This document shows, piece after piece, positions 7,799-18,343 of a stretch of DNA of 25,156 nucleotides. Origin of the DNA: JAYQPQ01 sp038145405 (GTDB lineage: Bacteria > Pseudomonadota > Gammaproteobacteria > Pseudomonadales > GM7GCV1); NCBI GenBank assembly GCA_038145405.1, contig JAYQPQ010000020.1:1-25156 (forward strand). The letters run 5' to 3'. A model generated the notes under the pieces. The model worked only from the letters and a program-made list of their open reading frames with translations. It made no database searches and was not told the origin of the DNA. Both the position numbers and the translations under genes were made by a program. Within the stretch, counting starts at the first letter, position 1. Every line of letters begins with the position of its first letter.

Positions 7799-9115
7799 GT
7801 GTCCGACCCCAACTCGCTGACCAGCGGATTGTTGCAGTTTCTCGATGCGTCTCCCACGCCCTATCACGCGGTGGAGTCCATGGTGCGCCAATTGGAGGCT
7901 GCCGGTTTCCAGCGTCTCGACGAAAAGTCCGAGTGGCACCTGCAGGCGGGCGGCCGTTATTTTGTCACGCGCAACGCCTCGTCCATCATTGCTTTTCAGG
8001 GCATGGCAGCGGACCTGAATGCCGCTGCCGGCCTGCGCCTGGTCGGCGCCCATACTGACAGTCCCTGCCTTAAGGTCAAGCCCAATCCCGATCTGCAGCG
8101 TCACAACTGCCGACAGCTGGGTGTCGAGGTTTATGGCGGGGTGCTGATGAACCCGTGGTTTGATCGCGACCTGTCGCTAGCCGGTCGGGTGACCTACCGC
8201 CATACCAACGGCAGCATGCGCTCCACCCTGGTGAATTTCGCCCGACCGCTGGCAGTGATTCCCAGCCTGGCCATCCATCTCGACCGCGATGCCAATAGCC
8301 AGCGCAGCATCAACGCGCAGAACCACCTGCCGGTGGTGATCGGCGGCGACAGTCTCAGCTACAGCGGCTTCACTGCCTTGCTCAAGGCCGAACTGGAAGC
8401 GCAGGGCTTGGAGGGATGTGAGGCCGTGGTGACCTATGAAATCTGCCTCTACGATACCCAGGCAGCTCGCCTTGGTGGACTGGGCGGGGAGTACATCAGC
8501 AGTGCGCGCCTGGACAACTTGTTGAGCTGCTACGCGGGGCTACAGGCGCTGCTCGCTGTGAAAGATCGACAGCCGGCATTGTTGGTGTGCACCGATCACG
8601 AGGAAATAGGCAGCCAGTCCGCCTGCGGAGCGCAGGGACCCTTCTTGGCCGATGTGCTGGAGCGGCTGGTGCCGGATGGCGAACGGCGCAAGCAACTGAT
8701 TCGACATTCCCTGCTGATATCGGCCGACAACGCGCACGGCCTGCATCCCAATTACAGCGACAAGCACGACACGCAGCACGGGCCGCGCCTGAACGGTGGC
8801 CCGGTGATCAAGATCAATGCCAACCAGCGCTACGCCACCAACAGCGAGACCTCGGCGCATTTCCGCCAACTCTGCGATCAGGCCGGCGTGCCATATCAAC
8901 TCTTTGTGGTGCGCTCCGACCTGGGTTGTGGCAGCACTATCGGTCCCATTGTCGCTAGTGAAATTGGCGTGCCGACCGTGGATGTGGGCTGTCCGCAGTG
9001 GGCTATGCACTCCATACGGGAAACGGCAGGCGTGCAGGATGTCGATTCCCTGTACCGCGTGCTATCGGCTTTCTTCGCACGAGCGCAGGGCTTTGCCGTA
9101 AGCGGACTGGAATAA
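7799..9115 (+). CDS. apeB: M18 family zinc aminopeptidase
   Basis: This is a cytosolic aminopeptidase of the M18 (aspartyl aminopeptidase/PepC) family, which forms large dodecameric assemblies and removes N-terminal, often acidic, residues. The 438-residue length is typical. The metal site is recognisable: His85 in GAHTDSP, an Asp in SSARLDNL, the Glu pair in CTDHEEIGS, the Asp in SADNAHGLHPNYSDKH, and a late His in WAMHSIRE. NPWFDRDLSLAGRV is also family-typical. Translation starts at GTG 7799, about 7-10 nt after TGAGG. A plausible -10 (TAAAAT, 7758-7763) lies in the short region divergent from mnmC. The trpS start lies 10 nt after the stop. Confidence 0.92.
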   Translation: MSDPNSLTSGLLQFLDASPTPYHAVESMVRQLEAAGFQRLDEKSEWHLQAGGRYFVTRNASSIIAFQGMAADLNAAAGLRLVGAHTDSPCLKVKPNPDLQRHNCRQLGVEVYGGVLMNPWFDRDLSLAGRVTYRHTNGSMRSTLVNFARPLAVIPSLAIHLDRDANSQRSINAQNHLPVVIGGDSLSYSGFTALLKAELEAQGLEGCEAVVTYEICLYDTQAARLGGLGGEYISSARLDNLLSCYAGLQALLAVKDRQPALLVCTDHEEIGSQSACGAQGPFLADVLERLVPDGERRKQLIRHSLLISADNAHGLHPNYSDKHDTQHGPRLNGGPVIKINANQRYATNSETSAHFRQLCDQAGVPYQLFVVRSDLGCGSTIGPIVASEIGVPTVDVGCPQWAMHSIRETAGVQDVDSLYRVLSAFFARAQGFAVSGLE

Positions 9116-9125
9116 GGACCAATTC

Positions 9126-10130
9126 ATGAGAACCACCCTGACGGGAATCAAGACCACCGGGACGCCGCATCTGGGCAACTATGTCGGCGCCATTCGCCCA
9201 GCCATTGCCGCCAGCCAGAAGAGGGAGGGTCGGCACTATTATTTTCTGGCCGATTACCATGCCCTGATCCAGTGCCAGAATCCCCAGGTTGTGCGGCAAT
9301 CCACGCTGGAAATCGCTGCCACCTGGTTGGCCCTGGGGCTGGATACCGCGCGTGCGGTTTTTTACCGGCAATCCGATGTGCCGGAGATTACCGAGCTGAC
9401 CTGGATGCTGAGCTGTGTCGCCGCCAAGGGCCTGATGAATCGCGCGCACGCCTATAAGGATGCCGTGCAGAAGAACGATGCAGCCGGGGAAGATCCGGAC
9501 TTCGGCGTCACCATGGGCCTGTTCAATTATCCGGTGCTGATGGCGGCCGATATCCTGATGTTCAAGGCTACCCACGTGCCAGTAGGTCGCGATCAGGTCC
9601 AGCATCTGGAAGTAGCGCGCGATATCGCCCAGCGCTTCAATCACATCTACGGCAAAGACCTGCTGGTCGTGCCTGAGGCGGTAGTGGATGATCGGGTAGC
9701 TGTGCTTCAGGGGCTGGATGGACGCAAGATGAGCAAGAGCTACGACAACACCATTCCGCTGTTCTCGTCTGAATCCAAATTACGCATGAATATCAATAAG
9801 ATAATAACTAATCTTAAGAAGCCGGGTGAGCCAAAGGATGTGGCCGATTCGGCGCTTTTTCATATCTGGCAGGCCTTTGCCACGCCCGAGCAAACGGCCT
9901 GGATGCGCGACCAGTACGCCGCCGGCATTGCCTGGGGAGAGGCCAAGCGCGAGCTCTTTGAGCTGATCAACGGCCACCTGGCCGAAGCGCGCGTCCGTTA
10001 CGAAGACCTGATTGCCAACCCCGCTGCCATTGAAGCCGAACTCCAGACCGGTGCGCAGCGGGCGCGCCAAGTGGCGACGCCGCTTATTGCCCAGCTGCGC
10101 GAGGCGGTGGGGATTAGTCGGTTGGCATAA
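9126..10130 (+). CDS. trpS: Tryptophanyl-tRNA synthetase
   Basis: This class I aminoacyl-tRNA synthetase charges tRNA-Trp. It is 334 residues, the usual bacterial length. The HIGH-type signature reads PHLGNYVG (14-21) and the KMSKS loop is intact at 201-205 (GRKMSKSYDNTIPLF). A ribosome site AAGGA precedes the ATG by about 9 nt. A curious patch just after the KMSKS loop (9774-9825, encoding KLRMNINKIITNLKK) is far more AT-rich than the rest of the gene and uses codons (ATA, ATA, ACT, CTT) that are rare around it, although the protein sequence still fits the family. It is probably co-transcribed with the aminopeptidase. Confidence 0.96.
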   Translation: MRTTLTGIKTTGTPHLGNYVGAIRPAIAASQKREGRHYYFLADYHALIQCQNPQVVRQSTLEIAATWLALGLDTARAVFYRQSDVPEITELTWMLSCVAAKGLMNRAHAYKDAVQKNDAAGEDPDFGVTMGLFNYPVLMAADILMFKATHVPVGRDQVQHLEVARDIAQRFNHIYGKDLLVVPEAVVDDRVAVLQGLDGRKMSKSYDNTIPLFSSESKLRMNINKIITNLKKPGEPKDVADSALFHIWQAFATPEQTAWMRDQYAAGIAWGEAKRELFELINGHLAEARVRYEDLIANPAAIEAELQTGAQRARQVATPLIAQLREAVGISRLA

Positions 10131-10140
10131 AGGAGATTTA

Positions 10141-10444
10141 TTGCCTCCCGGCGGGATTTTGGTTTGTCATCGCGAGGAGCTACGCGACGTGGCGATCTCC
10201 CTTCCCAACGGCTGCACCAGGAGCTCTGGGCCTTCGGCCCCAATCGCTTGCCAGCGGGGCGTTCCAAACTCGGTTGTTGCCTTCGGCAGGATTTAAAAAG
10301 AATTTTTTCTGCCGGGGGTTTTGCACCCCCGGAACCCCCACCGGCAGGTGATTCGGGCTGCAGGCTCATGCCTTAGGTAGTAAAGTGAAGCGAGGAACCT
10401 AAACCCCCGGGAGTAAATTCAGTTTAAACCCCGCCGGGAGGCAA
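10141..10444. repeat. 304-bp MITE-like intergenic element with 15-bp terminal inverted repeats
   Basis: The trpS to ion-channel gap (10131-10493) contains no gene. It begins with TTGCCTCCCGGCGGG (10141-10155) and ends with the exact reverse complement (10430-10444). Between these arms are modules also seen at 306-460: 10242-10265 (inverted copy, 22 of 24), 10314-10339 (inverted copy, 23 of 26) and 10403-10426 (direct copy of about 393-417). A TGTCAT(T/C)GCGAG-type repeat is at 10165-10200. There is no clear target-site duplication next to the arms. The whole stretch may be one non-autonomous element or several nested repeats. The remainder, 10445-10493, has a small GGGC-GGCA-GCCC hairpin and nothing else. 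Confidence 0.55.
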
Positions 10445-10493
10445 GTAAGTCGATTGAAAAAGGATGTCTGGGCGGCAGCCCAAAAACCCTTCC

Positions 10494-10937
10494 CTAATCT
10501 TCCCAGCGCCGCTGCATCTCCAGATAGGTAAAGCTAGCCGACCAGGTGATCAAAACCAGCCCTGTCATGGATTCAATGCCGGTCAATATGCGCATGCCGC
10601 CAGTGGGAATCAGGTCGCCGAATCCCAGGGTGGAGTAGACCACCGCCGAGTAGTAAAAATAGTCCTTGAGGTGGTAGCTGGAATAACCCAGCAAGGTGCT
10701 GTTCTGCGTGAGATGGTCGGCAAGGAAATAGGCCAGGCCGAACACGCAGATTTCGATCAGGTGGGCCAGCAGAATGGCGCCGACCATACTCAGCATGCGG
10801 CCACGAACATGCTGCATGCGGGCGATGCCGCGCCGCGTTCGCGTCAGTACCTCCAGGTGGATCATGACGCAGATCGCCACAGTAACCAGCGTTAGCAGGC
10901 CGACGATCAAGTCTTCGTGATTGATGAAGGGATCCAT
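10494..10937 (-). CDS. Small two-TM potassium-channel-like protein
   Basis: This 147-residue membrane protein fits the Ion_trans_2 (two-TM pore) family. Hydrophobic segments lie around residues 10-30, 48-70 and 118-138, with a pore loop between the last two. The selectivity-filter motif is TLGFGD (103-108), close to the canonical TVGYGD of K+ channels, preceded by the pore helix YFYYSAVVYS. No cytoplasmic RCK/TrkA regulatory domain is attached, so gating is not evident. The ATG is only 2 nt after the fumC stop codon, which strongly suggests translational coupling with fumC. Ion selectivity for K+ is inferred from the filter; the Phe and Leu variants are seen in other bacterial channels. Confidence 0.82.
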   Translation of the reverse strand: MDPFINHEDLIVGLLTLVTVAICVMIHLEVLTRTRRGIARMQHVRGRMLSMVGAILLAHLIEICVFGLAYFLADHLTQNSTLLGYSSYHLKDYFYYSAVVYSTLGFGDLIPTGGMRILTGIESMTGLVLITWSASFTYLEMQRRWED

Positions 10938-10939
10938 GC

Positions 10940-12310
10940 TCAGGGCCGCGCCAGCTTGGCCGGATCGAGCAGCTGGGCGATCTGCGCTTCGTCCAAATCG
11001 GTTTGTTCCCGCACCAGCTCGGCGATGGGTCGTCCTTCCTTGTAGGCCTGCTTGGCAATGGCCGCAGCCTTGTCGTAACCGATCAAGGCATTCAATGCGG
11101 TCACCAGAATGGGATTGCGGGCCAGGGCGTCGTCGAGTTTGTTTTGATTAACGCGAAAACTGGCCACCGCGCGATCGGCCAGCAACTTCATGGCGTTGGC
11201 CAGAATTTCCGTGTTGCTCAACAGGGCGTCGGCCAGTAGCGGCAGCATGACGTTGAGCTGGAAATTGCCGGACTGTCCGGCAATGCCCACGCTCACGTCG
11301 CGGCCCATGACCTCCGCGCACACCATGGCCACGGCCTCTGGAATCACCGGATTAACCTTGCCGGGCATGATGGATGAGCCGGGCTGCAGCGCTTCCAGTT
11401 CAATCTCGGCCAGGCCGGCCAGCGGCCCGGAGTTCATCCAGCGCAGATCGTTGGCGATTTTCATCAGGCTGACGGCAAGCGTGCGCAGATGGCCTGACAC
11501 TTCTACGCTTACATCCTGTGCTGCAATACGCGATCCCGGTTGCTTGCAGGGGCGAAAGCGCAGCCCGGTAGCCTTGTGCAATTGGTCGCATGCCATGTCG
11601 GCCATCTGTGGGTGGGCATTGATGCCGGTGCCTACCGCGGTGCCGCCGAGGGGTAATTCCAGCAGGCGGGGAAGGGCGTCCTCCAGGCGGTTGCGGTTGT
11701 CGAGCAGTTGACGGTGCCAGTTGTCCAGTTCGTCACCCAGGCTGATGGGCATGGCGTCCATTAGGTGCGTGCGACCGGTCTTGATCACCTGTTTGAGTTC
11801 TTCGGCGCGCGATTCCACCACTTGGGACAGATAGGCCAGTGCTGGCAACACCCGGTTGCGAACTTCCAGCGCCAGGGCAATCTGCAGGCCAGCGGGAATG
11901 ACATCGTTGCTGCTCTGGCCGCGATTGACCTGATCGTTGGGGTGCACAGCCTGCTGCAGCTGCTCGGATGCCAGGTGCGCCAGTACTTCATTCATATTCA
12001 TGTTGCTGCTGGTACCCGAGCCGGTTTGGAACACATCGACGGGAAATTGTTCGGCATGCGCGCCAGCGGCGACGCTATCGGCGGCCTCGGCTACAGCCTG
12101 AGCAACCTGAGCGTCGAGCTCGCCCAGCGCTGCGTTGGCACGCGCACAGGCGGCCTTGAGCTGGGCCAGAGCGCGAATAAAGGCAGCGGGCATGTGCCTC
12201 CCGCTAATGGGGAAGTTCAGCACGGCACGCTGGGTTTGGGCGCCGTAGAGTGCCTGCACGGGCACCTGCATGTCGCCCATGCTGTCGGATTCGACGCGAG
12301 TGTCCGTCAT
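10940..12310 (-). CDS. fumC: Class II fumarate hydratase (fumarase C)
   Basis: FumC interconverts fumarate and L-malate in the TCA cycle without an iron-sulfur cluster, so it resists superoxide and iron limitation. The 456-residue product carries the superfamily signature GSSIMPGKVNP (311-321), with the catalytic-loop serine in the SS pair. It also has QTGSGTSSNMNMNEVLA and TGRTHLMDAMPISLGDE. The signature continues VIPEA rather than TQCEA, as I recall from pseudomonad-type FumC. Aspartase would instead read MPAKVNP, so fumarase is the better call. The ATG at 12310 follows a strong GGAGG. It is divergent from acnA across 92 bp. Confidence 0.94.
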   Translation of the reverse strand: MTDTRVESDSMGDMQVPVQALYGAQTQRAVLNFPISGRHMPAAFIRALAQLKAACARANAALGELDAQVAQAVAEAADSVAAGAHAEQFPVDVFQTGSGTSSNMNMNEVLAHLASEQLQQAVHPNDQVNRGQSSNDVIPAGLQIALALEVRNRVLPALAYLSQVVESRAEELKQVIKTGRTHLMDAMPISLGDELDNWHRQLLDNRNRLEDALPRLLELPLGGTAVGTGINAHPQMADMACDQLHKATGLRFRPCKQPGSRIAAQDVSVEVSGHLRTLAVSLMKIANDLRWMNSGPLAGLAEIELEALQPGSSIMPGKVNPVIPEAVAMVCAEVMGRDVSVGIAGQSGNFQLNVMLPLLADALLSNTEILANAMKLLADRAVASFRVNQNKLDDALARNPILVTALNALIGYDKAAAIAKQAYKEGRPIAELVREQTDLDEAQIAQLLDPAKLARP

Positions 12311-12402
12311 GAAACCTCCGTTAATGTGCCCTGTCTGGGCAACTGATCTGTTAGGCTAGGATTTAACCACACCAGTGTCCATAGATTGGCAGAGGAGCCA
12401 AG
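12311..12402. promoter_or_regulatory. Shared divergent promoter region of fumC and acnA
   Basis: This 92-bp region separates two genes transcribed away from each other, so it must hold both promoters and both leaders. Strong ribosome sites are visible at both ends (GGAGG for fumC on the minus strand, GAGGAG for acnA on the plus strand). I could not identify a convincing -35/-10 pair or a known operator by eye. Confidence 0.5.
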
Positions 12403-15165
<2,763 letters not shown>

Positions 15166-15172
15166 TAACCCG

Positions 15173-15757
15173 ATGAAGCGCGTCTCTTCAACTATGCTTA
15201 AAGGGCTGGTGGCTGTGCTGCCGCTGGCGCTTTGTCTCTATCTGCTCTATTGGCTGCTGACCGGTACCGAGCGCTTGCTCAAGGGCGCTTACCTGGCTGT
15301 GTTTCCGGCGGATTATTACTTTCCTGGGCTGGGCATCATTCTGGCCATTCTGCTGCTGTTCGCCCTGGGCCTGCTGGTACAAACCTTTTTAGTGCGCTGG
15401 TTGCTGGAGTGGGGCGAGCGCCTCATTGATCGCATTCCGTTGGTGAAAAGCCTGTACACCTCGATTCGCGACTTCATGCAGTTTGTCTCCAGCTCGGCCA
15501 AGTCGGATGCCGACAAGGTGGTGGCGGTAACGACAGCTGATGGCGCCAAGCTAATTGGGTTGATCACCAGCGAAACCCTGGCTAAGCAGTTTTTCACCGG
15601 CGAGGACGCCGATCGGGTCGCCGTCTTTGTGCCCATGAGTTACAACCTGGGCGGCTATACCATCTACGTCAGAAAGGATCAGATCGAAACGCTGGAAATC
15701 GGCGTGGAAGATGCCATGCGCATCATCCTCACCGGTGGCGTGACCTCCAGAGACTAG
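15173..15757 (+). CDS. DUF502 family inner-membrane protein
   Basis: This 194-residue protein has two hydrophobic segments (about residues 8-28 and 48-72) and a soluble C-terminal domain containing VAVFVPMSYNLGGYTIYV, the best-conserved stretch of the DUF502 family. PLVKSLYTSIRDFMQ between the two parts is also typical. The function of the family is unknown and I will not guess one. The ATG is 7 nt after the acnA stop, so the gene is likely in an operon with acnA. Its own stop codon is directly followed by a recombinase remnant, meaning its original downstream neighbour has been lost or displaced. Confidence 0.85.
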   Translation: MKRVSSTMLKGLVAVLPLALCLYLLYWLLTGTERLLKGAYLAVFPADYYFPGLGIILAILLLFALGLLVQTFLVRWLLEWGERLIDRIPLVKSLYTSIRDFMQFVSSSAKSDADKVVAVTTADGAKLIGLITSETLAKQFFTGEDADRVAVFVPMSYNLGGYTIYVRKDQIETLEIGVEDAMRIILTGGVTSRD

Positions 15758-16042
15758 GCGAGTGCGGCAGTGTTGTTTGCCGAAGTGTTCGAAGAAGACG
15801 AGGTCGTAAAGCTTCTCGAACTCGCGCAAAGCGCGCAGCGCCTGTTCGATCGCCAGGAACCGCGCCAGAAACGCCGCCTGCTCAACTTCCTGCTATCGAA
15901 CTGCACTTGGGCCGATGGCGAGATGACTGCAACCTTCCGCCAACCCTTTGATCTATTGGCCGAAACGACCACCGCCGCCGCCCGCCAGGAGGCGGTGACT
16001 ATGGCCAATTCGGCGAAAAGTGAGATTTGGCTGGCTATTTGA
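15758..16042 (+). pseudogene. Serine recombinase remnant (C-terminal end only)
   Basis: The frame open from right after the DUF502 stop translates to a segment including LLELAQSAQRLFDRQEP, KRRLLNFLLSNCTWADG and ATFRQPFDLLAET, followed by AKSEIWL. This is the C-terminal coiled-coil end of large serine recombinases (site-specific DNA invertase/resolvase relatives). The catalytic resolvase domain, the recombinase domain and the zinc ribbon that should precede it, some 400 or more residues, are absent. There is no ribosome site or convincing start (only GTG at 15770). I read it as the scar of a lost mobile element. The frame ends at a TGA just inside the diguanylate cyclase remnant. Confidence 0.75.
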
Positions 16043-16836
16043 TTTGCCAAGCCTGCTCGCGAGCTTTACCACCAAAACCTCAGAAACCTATGTGCTGTCG
16101 GCCCAGATGACGCTTTGGTTTGAAGTGGTGTTTGGTCTTTGCGTGGTGCTTGCCTTTATACGTAAACCTAAGGGTGCGCTGTTACTGCTGCTGGCACTGG
16201 TGGCTGTGTGCATCATGCAGGCCTGGGTTTATCTGCCGTCGATTTCAACCGTGATGACCTCTACGGCATCACTGCTGTTGCTGGCCGTGCCGCTGAACCA
16301 TGCCTACAACATGGCTTATCGCGATGAGTTGACCGGTCTGCTGGGGCGCCGTGCCCTGAAAATGAACGCATGCGCAGACTGGGGCCAACCTATGTGATTG
16401 CCATGATGGATATCGACCACTTCAAGAAATTCAACGACACCTGCGGCCACCATGCCGGAGACGAGGTGCTGAAGGTGGTGGCCAAGCATATTGGTCGTGT
16501 CGGCGCGGGTGGCTTAGCCTACCGCTGCGGTGGCGAAGAGTTCACGGTGCTGTTCCCCGGTGCGCAACGCGAGGAATGCGTGCAGCGCTGGAAGAGGTGC
16601 GACGCGATATTGCCGTGTACGACATGACCTTGCGCGACCACAAGAGTCGGCCGCGATCCCAGACTCGGGGCGCCAGCAGCCGCGGCAAAGCCAATGGAGG
16701 TAAGCGGTTTCGGGTGACCATCAGCATTGGCGTGGCCGAGCGCAGCGACAATCTGGATACCCCGCAAGCTGTGCTCAAGGCGGCGGACAACGCTCTCTAC
16801 AAGGCCAAAAAGAAAGGCCGCAACTGCCTGGTTTGA
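16020..16836 (+). pseudogene. Diguanylate cyclase (GGDEF), frameshifted and probably 5'-truncated
   Basis: Three successive frames together make one GGDEF protein. Frame 1 (16020-16397) has hydrophobic helices then YRDELTGLLGRRAL. Frame 2 (16370-16627) has AMMDIDHFKKFNDTCGHHAGD and the active-site RCGGEEF. Frame 3 (16576-16836) has RFRVTISIGVAERS and ADNALYKAKKKGRN. Each transition is consistent with one missing base: the first near an A4 run at 16359-16362, the second near 16580-16586. An RxxD inhibitory site is not seen before GGEEF. The N-terminal sensor looks shortened, because the sequence joins directly to the recombinase remnant. An intact enzyme would make c-di-GMP; as read here it cannot be produced in one piece. 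Confidence 0.8.
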
Positions 16837-16843
16837 TGCGCTG

Positions 16844-17461
16844 CTAGTTGTAGCCCCAGACGGCTACGGCGGGCACCGGCTCAATCTGTAGCTTGATGGC
16901 GCTGCGCACTTCCTGAAAACCCGTCAATTCGAGCAGTCGAGCGATGCCGCGACCGGCCCGGCGGGTGGATTCCTCTGTCGCCTTGGGTTCGGGTGGCTGA
17001 TGCAGAATGACAATCTTGGCGTCGGGCAACATCAGACTTTTGATGCGCCGTAGGCAGAGCTCCTTGTTGTGCCAGTACATCAGCGCATTTACTGACAGCA
17101 CGCGGCTGAATTTTTGCTCCAGGTTGGGACACTCCTCGATACCTGCTGTGATGAGCGCCAGCGGCAAATCCTGCTTGTAGGCTTGCAGGCGCTCGCTCGC
17201 CATTTTCACCATCAGGCTGGAGTGGTCGATGCCCGCCAGCGAGCCCAGGGGCACCTGGCGCGCGATGCGCTGCAGCGCACTGCCGGTGCCAAAGCCCACT
17301 TCCAGCACCTGGTCGTCCTGATTCAATTCGAGCAGGTCGACACCCCAGGCGTTGCAGATCTGATTGGCACGGCTCTGGTTCCATTGGCGCGCCAGCTGCC
17401 GGCCCACAAAACCCTGGGGATGAGCCAGCTGGCGGTTGAGGTATTCGTTGATGAATTTCAT
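16844..17461 (-). CDS. Class I SAM-dependent methyltransferase
   Basis: The 205-residue product has the glycine-rich SAM-binding motif I, VLEVGFGTGSAL (52-63), followed by an acidic motif in GIDHSSLMVKMA and LITAGIEECPN, typical of the Methyltransf_11/25-type fold. The substrate is unknown; the N-terminal helical segment with QWNQSRANQ is the kind seen in small-molecule methyltransferases. ATG at 17461 is chosen because it gives MKFINEYLNRQLAHP; the upstream in-frame extension to 17524 is low-complexity and unsupported. No strong ribosome site is visible. It ends 7 bp from the convergent GGDEF remnant, with no terminator between them. Confidence 0.82.
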   Translation of the reverse strand: MKFINEYLNRQLAHPQGFVGRQLARQWNQSRANQICNAWGVDLLELNQDDQVLEVGFGTGSALQRIARQVPLGSLAGIDHSSLMVKMASERLQAYKQDLPLALITAGIEECPNLEQKFSRVLSVNALMYWHNKELCLRRIKSLMLPDAKIVILHQPPEPKATEESTRRAGRGIARLLELTGFQEVRSAIKLQIEPVPAVAVWGYN

Positions 17462-17540
17462 GAAGCACCGTGATGAAAAGGGGCTGGCACGGCCTGAGCC
17501 AGAATTGATCCACAGCATAGCCAATGTCGGCAGATTGGCC

Positions 17541-17620
17541 CAGAGTGCAAGACACTCTGCTCGAGAATTATCCGCTGGATGCCGGGGCGAAACAGAAAAA
17601 ATGTGAATGCGGGTGCATTC
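17541..17620. promoter_or_regulatory. Two small palindromes upstream of the Met-rich gene
   Basis: CAGAGTG (17541-17547), a 5-nt spacer and CACTCTG (17553-17559) form a perfect 7-bp inverted repeat. GAATGC (17605-17610), GGGT and GCATTC (17615-17620) form a second. They lie in the 259-bp gap between two divergent genes, so they are candidate operator sites. I recognise neither as a known regulator site. Confidence 0.3.
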
Positions 17621-17706
17621 GCGGAAGCTGAACAGCTGTTAGGGTAGCTGAACTTTTCGCCTAGCCGGCTTCAAAATTCCAGGGGCTGTATTGCAAAAGA
17701 TCACCT

Positions 17707-17715
17707 TAAGGAGGT
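17707..17715 (+). promoter_or_regulatory. Near-perfect Shine-Dalgarno TAAGGAGGT
   Basis: TAAGGAGGT matches the full anti-SD complement and ends 5 nt before ATG 17721. It fixes the start of the Met-rich protein, against an in-frame extension beginning at 17691, and predicts efficient translation. No other gene in the window has so complete a site. Confidence 0.85.
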
Positions 17716-17720
17716 GCTCC

Positions 17721-18251
17721 ATGAACAAACTTACTCTTGTTGGCTCCATTGCCCTGAGCCTGCTGGCAACCCAGACATTGGGACAACCCGGACAAGCTGG
17801 CGGTGGCGGCAATCGACCGGCGGCCAGTGCACCGGGCGGATCCATGTCGTCGATGGGCGATATGCACAGTGACCAGATGAGCTCGGGACCTATGATGGAG
17901 CAGGGCCGGGCTATGTCAGAGCAAATGCGCAATGCCACGCCGGAAGAGCGCGCAGCCATGGGGCGTGCCATGGAAGGCAGCAGCGACGCCATGATGGGGC
18001 GTCGTGTAGATGCCATGATGGAACGCGAAGCCGCCATGGATGAAATGCATGACCAGATGATGGATCGAGAGCATGCCGACATGCCTGCGGATGCCATGAT
18101 GGGTCGTCCGGAAGCATTGCCAGAGCAGGCCAGCGATCGCGCTGTCGAGATGCAGGATCGCAGCGAAGAACGTCAGGAAATTATGGAAGAAGCGCGTGCA
18201 GAGGACACCGAGCCCGGCCGCAAGCCTTGGTGTAAATTCTGGGGAGACTGA
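17721..18251 (+). CDS. Methionine-rich exported protein of unknown function
   Basis: The 176-residue product starts with a classic signal peptide (MNKLTLVGSIALSLL, cleavage probably before GQPGQ), then a Gly/Pro linker, then a charged helical region extremely rich in methionine: 24 Met in total, many as MM pairs (PMM, AMM, QMM), with Glu, Asp, Arg and three His interspersed. It ends RKPWCKFWGD. I recognise no domain. Met-rich exported proteins often bind Cu(I) or act as oxidant sinks, but that is inference. It stands alone, with an excellent ribosome site and an intrinsic terminator 20 nt downstream, suggesting an independently and strongly expressed transcript. The single Cys lies in the tail motif. 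Confidence 0.85.
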   Translation: MNKLTLVGSIALSLLATQTLGQPGQAGGGGNRPAASAPGGSMSSMGDMHSDQMSSGPMMEQGRAMSEQMRNATPEERAAMGRAMEGSSDAMMGRRVDAMMEREAAMDEMHDQMMDREHADMPADAMMGRPEALPEQASDRAVEMQDRSEERQEIMEEARAEDTEPGRKPWCKFWGD

Positions 18252-18267
18252 TTTTTTCCAAGCAAAA

Positions 18268-18292
18268 CAAAGGGGCGAAAGCCCCTTTTTTG
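18268..18292. terminator. Bidirectional intrinsic terminator (Met-rich gene / GFA gene)
   Basis: A GGGGC-GAAA-GCCCC stem is extended by flanking A and T runs, with six T's on the plus strand and a T-rich run on the minus strand. It lies between the convergent Met-rich gene and the GFA-family gene and can serve both. Confidence 0.85.
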
Positions 18293-18343
18293 CGCTAAAC
18301 GCTTAGCGGCCTATGGCCCCGGCTTCACGCAGTAACAGGGAAA

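Noticed and set aside
10445..10493. Terminator for the fumC-ion channel unit at the GGGCGGCAGCCC hairpin
   Set aside because: On the minus strand the stem is short and the T-run does not follow it directly, so I could not support an intrinsic terminator.
15770..16042. Treating the 90-codon ORF as an intact small gene
   Set aside because: It matches only the extreme C-terminus of serine recombinases and lacks a start, ribosome site and catalytic domain, so it is called a remnant.
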